Assembly (NCBI RefSeq): GCF_020515695.1
Contig: NZ_JAIWJA010000008.1
Span: forward strand, 186,001 to 250,000
Reading direction: 5' to 3'
Length of the DNA: 64,000 nucleotides
DNA from: Pseudomonas sp. MWU16-30317
GTDB lineage: Bacteria > Pseudomonadota > Gammaproteobacteria > Pseudomonadales > Pseudomonadaceae
The notes beneath the pieces were generated by a model that saw only the letters and a program-made list of their open reading frames with translations, made no database searches and was not told where the DNA came from. Position 1 is the first letter of the stretch; each line of letters starts with the position of its first letter. Below are positions 62,349-64,000 of this stretch, piece after piece. The position numbers were made by a program, and so were the translations under genes.

Positions 62349-63182
62349 ATGAATGGTTTCCGGTACGACGCCACGCAGATTCGCGAAAGAGCCCGGTTGA
62401 TCCGGCAGCACATCATCCACCTCAATGCCAACTCCCCAGCCGGTGGTCACACCGGTGCTGACCTTTCGGAAGCGGACATCCTCGCCACCTTGTACTTTCG
62501 GATACTCGACGTGGCGCCTGAACGCACCCAGGACCCGGAGCGTGATGTTTATATCCAGAGCAAAGGCCATGGTGTCGGCGGTTTGTATTGCACCCTGGCG
62601 GAGGCGGGCTACATCCCACTTGACTGGCTGGCGACCTACCAGCACTTCAATTCACACCTGCCGGGCCACCCGGTCCGCCAGAAAACCCCTGGCATCGAGC
62701 TCAACACCGGTGCCCTGGGCCATGGCTTGCCGGTCGCGGTGGGGCTTGCGCTGGCGGCGAAGATGTCCGGCAGCCAACGGCGCATCTATGTGTTGACCGG
62801 GGATGGCGAGTTGGCCGAAGGCTCCAACTGGGAAGCGGCCATGTGTGCGGCCAAATACAAGCTCGACAATCTCTTCGTGATCGTCGACAAAAACAAACTG
62901 CAACTCGCGGGCTTGACCGCCGATATCATGCCGCTCGACCCGCTGGACGTGAAATGGGCGGCGTTCGGGTTCACCGTCAGTGAGTGTGACGGCAATGATC
63001 CGGCGCAGTTGATCGAGCACTTGGAGGCCATGCAGGGGCGCAGTGGTGCGCCGCAGGTATTGATTGCTCATACCGTCAAGGGCAAGGGTGTTTCGTTTAT
63101 CGAAGCGCGTCCCGAATGGCACCACCGGGTGCCCAAAGGCGATGAAATCGCCGCTGCGCTGGAGGAACTGAGCCATGTCTGA
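62349..63182 (+). CDS. Transketolase N-terminal subunit
   Basis: A 277-residue protein equal to the pyrophosphate-binding half of transketolase: HLNANSPAGGHTGADLSEADILATLYF, SKGHGVGGLYCTLAEAG, GALGHGLPVAVGLALAAKMSG and the ThDP motif GDGELAEGSNWEAAMCAAKYKLDNLFVIVDKN (GDG...N). The second half is a separate gene at 63175. Split transketolases transfer a two-carbon unit between sugars. GAGGG lies seven bases before the ATG at 62349. Confidence 0.93.
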   Translation: MNGFRYDATQIRERARLIRQHIIHLNANSPAGGHTGADLSEADILATLYFRILDVAPERTQDPERDVYIQSKGHGVGGLYCTLAEAGYIPLDWLATYQHFNSHLPGHPVRQKTPGIELNTGALGHGLPVAVGLALAAKMSGSQRRIYVLTGDGELAEGSNWEAAMCAAKYKLDNLFVIVDKNKLQLAGLTADIMPLDPLDVKWAAFGFTVSECDGNDPAQLIEHLEAMQGRSGAPQVLIAHTVKGKGVSFIEARPEWHHRVPKGDEIAAALEELSHV

Positions 63183-64000
63183 AGCCGAGCATTTCGCAAC
63201 CATCATGACCGATGCCTTTATCGCCGCCGTGGACGCCGGCATCGACCTGGTGCCCGTGGTCAGCGATTCCACCTCGACGGCCAAGATCAGCCCCTTCGTC
63301 AAGCGTTTCCCCGAGCGCCTGATCAACGTTGGTATCGCCGAACAGACGTTGGTGGGCGTGGCCGCCGGTCTGGCCTTGGGCGGCAAGGTGGCGGCTACCT
63401 GCAACGCCGCGCCCTTTCTGATTTCCCGCGCGAATGAACAGATCAAGGTAGACGTGTGCTACAACCAGGCCAACGTCAAGATGTTCGGCCTGAATGCCGG
63501 TGCCAGCTACGGCCCGTTGGCCAGCACCCATCACAGCATCGACGATATTTCGGTGATGCGCGGCTTTGGCAACGTGCAGATTTTTGCCCCGGCCGATCCC
63601 CTGGAATGCCGGCAGATTGCCGATTACGCGTTGCGCCATGTGGGCCCGGTGTATATCCGCCTGGATGGCAAGCCGCTGCCGTCGTTGCACAGCAGCGATT
63701 ACCGATTCGTTGCGGGTCAGGTCGACGTGCTGCGCCAAGGCGCCGACGTGACGATCGTTGCCCTTGGTTCGGTGGTGCATGAGGCTGTCGACGCCGCCGG
63801 TCTGCTCGCCGACAAGGGCGTGGCCGCGCAGGTCGTCAACCTGTCCTCGATTCGGCCGCTGAACCGGGAAGCACTGCTTGAAGCGCTCACCGGCAAGGGC
63901 GGGGTGGTGACAGTAGAAGAGCACAACATCAATGGCGGCGTCGGCAGCGTGGTCGCTGAAGTGCTGGCCGAGGCCGGGCTGGGCGTGCCGCTGATTCGCT
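63175..64000 (+). CDS. Transketolase C-terminal subunit, cut by the window edge
   Basis: The frame starts at ATG 63175, overlapping the N-subunit stop by 8 bases, and stays open for 275 codons to the edge. It reads MSEAEHFATIMTDAFIAAV, then SDSTSTAKISPFVKRFPERLINVGIAEQTLVGVAAGLALGG, with the activating glutamate in GIAEQ, and IVALGSVVHEAVDAAG and VVTVEEHNINGGVGS near the visible end. These are pyrimidine- and C-terminal-domain features of transketolase. It completes the two-subunit enzyme with the upstream gene. Confidence 0.92.
   Translation, partial: MSEAEHFATIMTDAFIAAVDAGIDLVPVVSDSTSTAKISPFVKRFPERLINVGIAEQTLVGVAAGLALGGKVAATCNAAPFLISRANEQIKVDVCYNQANVKMFGLNAGASYGPLASTHHSIDDISVMRGFGNVQIFAPADPLECRQIADYALRHVGPVYIRLDGKPLPSLHSSDYRFVAGQVDVLRQGADVTIVALGSVVHEAVDAAGLLADKGVAAQVVNLSSIRPLNREALLEALTGKGGVVTVEEHNINGGVGSVVAEVLAEAGLGVPLIR

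Overview
The window looks like a metabolic-island region of a Pseudomonas chromosome (fluorescens/putida-like). Reasons: high-GC coding sequence, a Pseudomonas-type REP doublet (41083-41161), A-rich AAYAAYAA-like Crc/Hfq target motifs in front of several transport and catabolic genes, a flagellar sigma-28-type promoter before a chemoreceptor, and the gene families present. It is dominated by substrate uptake and catabolism. Almost every catabolic unit is on the minus strand, each with its own transporter and regulator. No rRNA, tRNA, IS element, intact prophage or CRISPR array was seen.

Layout. (1) 1-10897: a long minus-strand operon. In transcription order it encodes a nitrate/sulfonate-type ABC importer, an SDR, a cupin, an alpha/beta hydrolase, an IclR regulator, a second SDR split by an in-frame stop, a ThDP enzyme, an aspartate-dehydrogenase-family enzyme, an aldehyde dehydrogenase and a VOC protein (cut by the left edge). 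The leader has two TTTTATATATAAAA palindromes. A NicC-like FAD monooxygenase lies just upstream (11173-12315). I cannot name the substrate; a nitrogen-containing, possibly aromatic, compound fits best. (2) 12650-14648: a small unknown gene and a chemoreceptor. (3) 14895-17776: a gamma-glutamyltransferase-like Ntn hydrolase with an OxlT-like MFS carrier. (4) 18111-26572 plus the divergent LysR gene at 26689: a full non-phosphorylative L-rhamnose pathway (porin, lactaldehyde dehydrogenase, aldolase, rhamnose dehydrogenase, RhaT symporter, mutarotase, rhamnonate dehydratase, lactonase). It should give pyruvate plus L-lactate.

(5) 27679-35517: a second gamma-glutamyltransferase-like enzyme in one tightly overlapping operon with a Dpp/Gsi-type peptide ABC importer and a GntR/FadR regulator. 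(6) 35835-42164: a D-2-hydroxyacid dehydrogenase, an MFS carrier, a family-3 periplasmic binding protein and a TRAP transporter (DctPQM), probably for organic or sugar acids. (7) 42522-47651: smaller housekeeping or stress-type genes (GFA protein, HTH protein, metallophosphoesterase, HxlR/GST divergent pair, MFS efflux, unknown). (8) 47773-51942: a Rieske oxygenase without reductase, a DUF2817 peptidase-like protein, an amino-acid-type binding protein and a LysR regulator. (9) 52102-55750: DUF1203, a membrane protein, a possible phage relic, an orphan antitoxin overlapping an Ala/Lys/Pro-repeat protein, and a CPG2-like glutamate carboxypeptidase. (10) 55894-64000: a SorC regulator, two polyol-type SDRs, a ribose-type ABC importer and, divergently, a two-subunit transketolase (the second subunit runs off the right edge): an unassigned polyol/sugar pathway.

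The most promising undescribed systems are island 1 with its monooxygenase, the split-transketolase polyol island, and the Rieske/DUF2817 unit. Island 4 is a known pathway, but here it comes with candidate LysR-box operators and Crc/Hfq sites that suggest how it is controlled.
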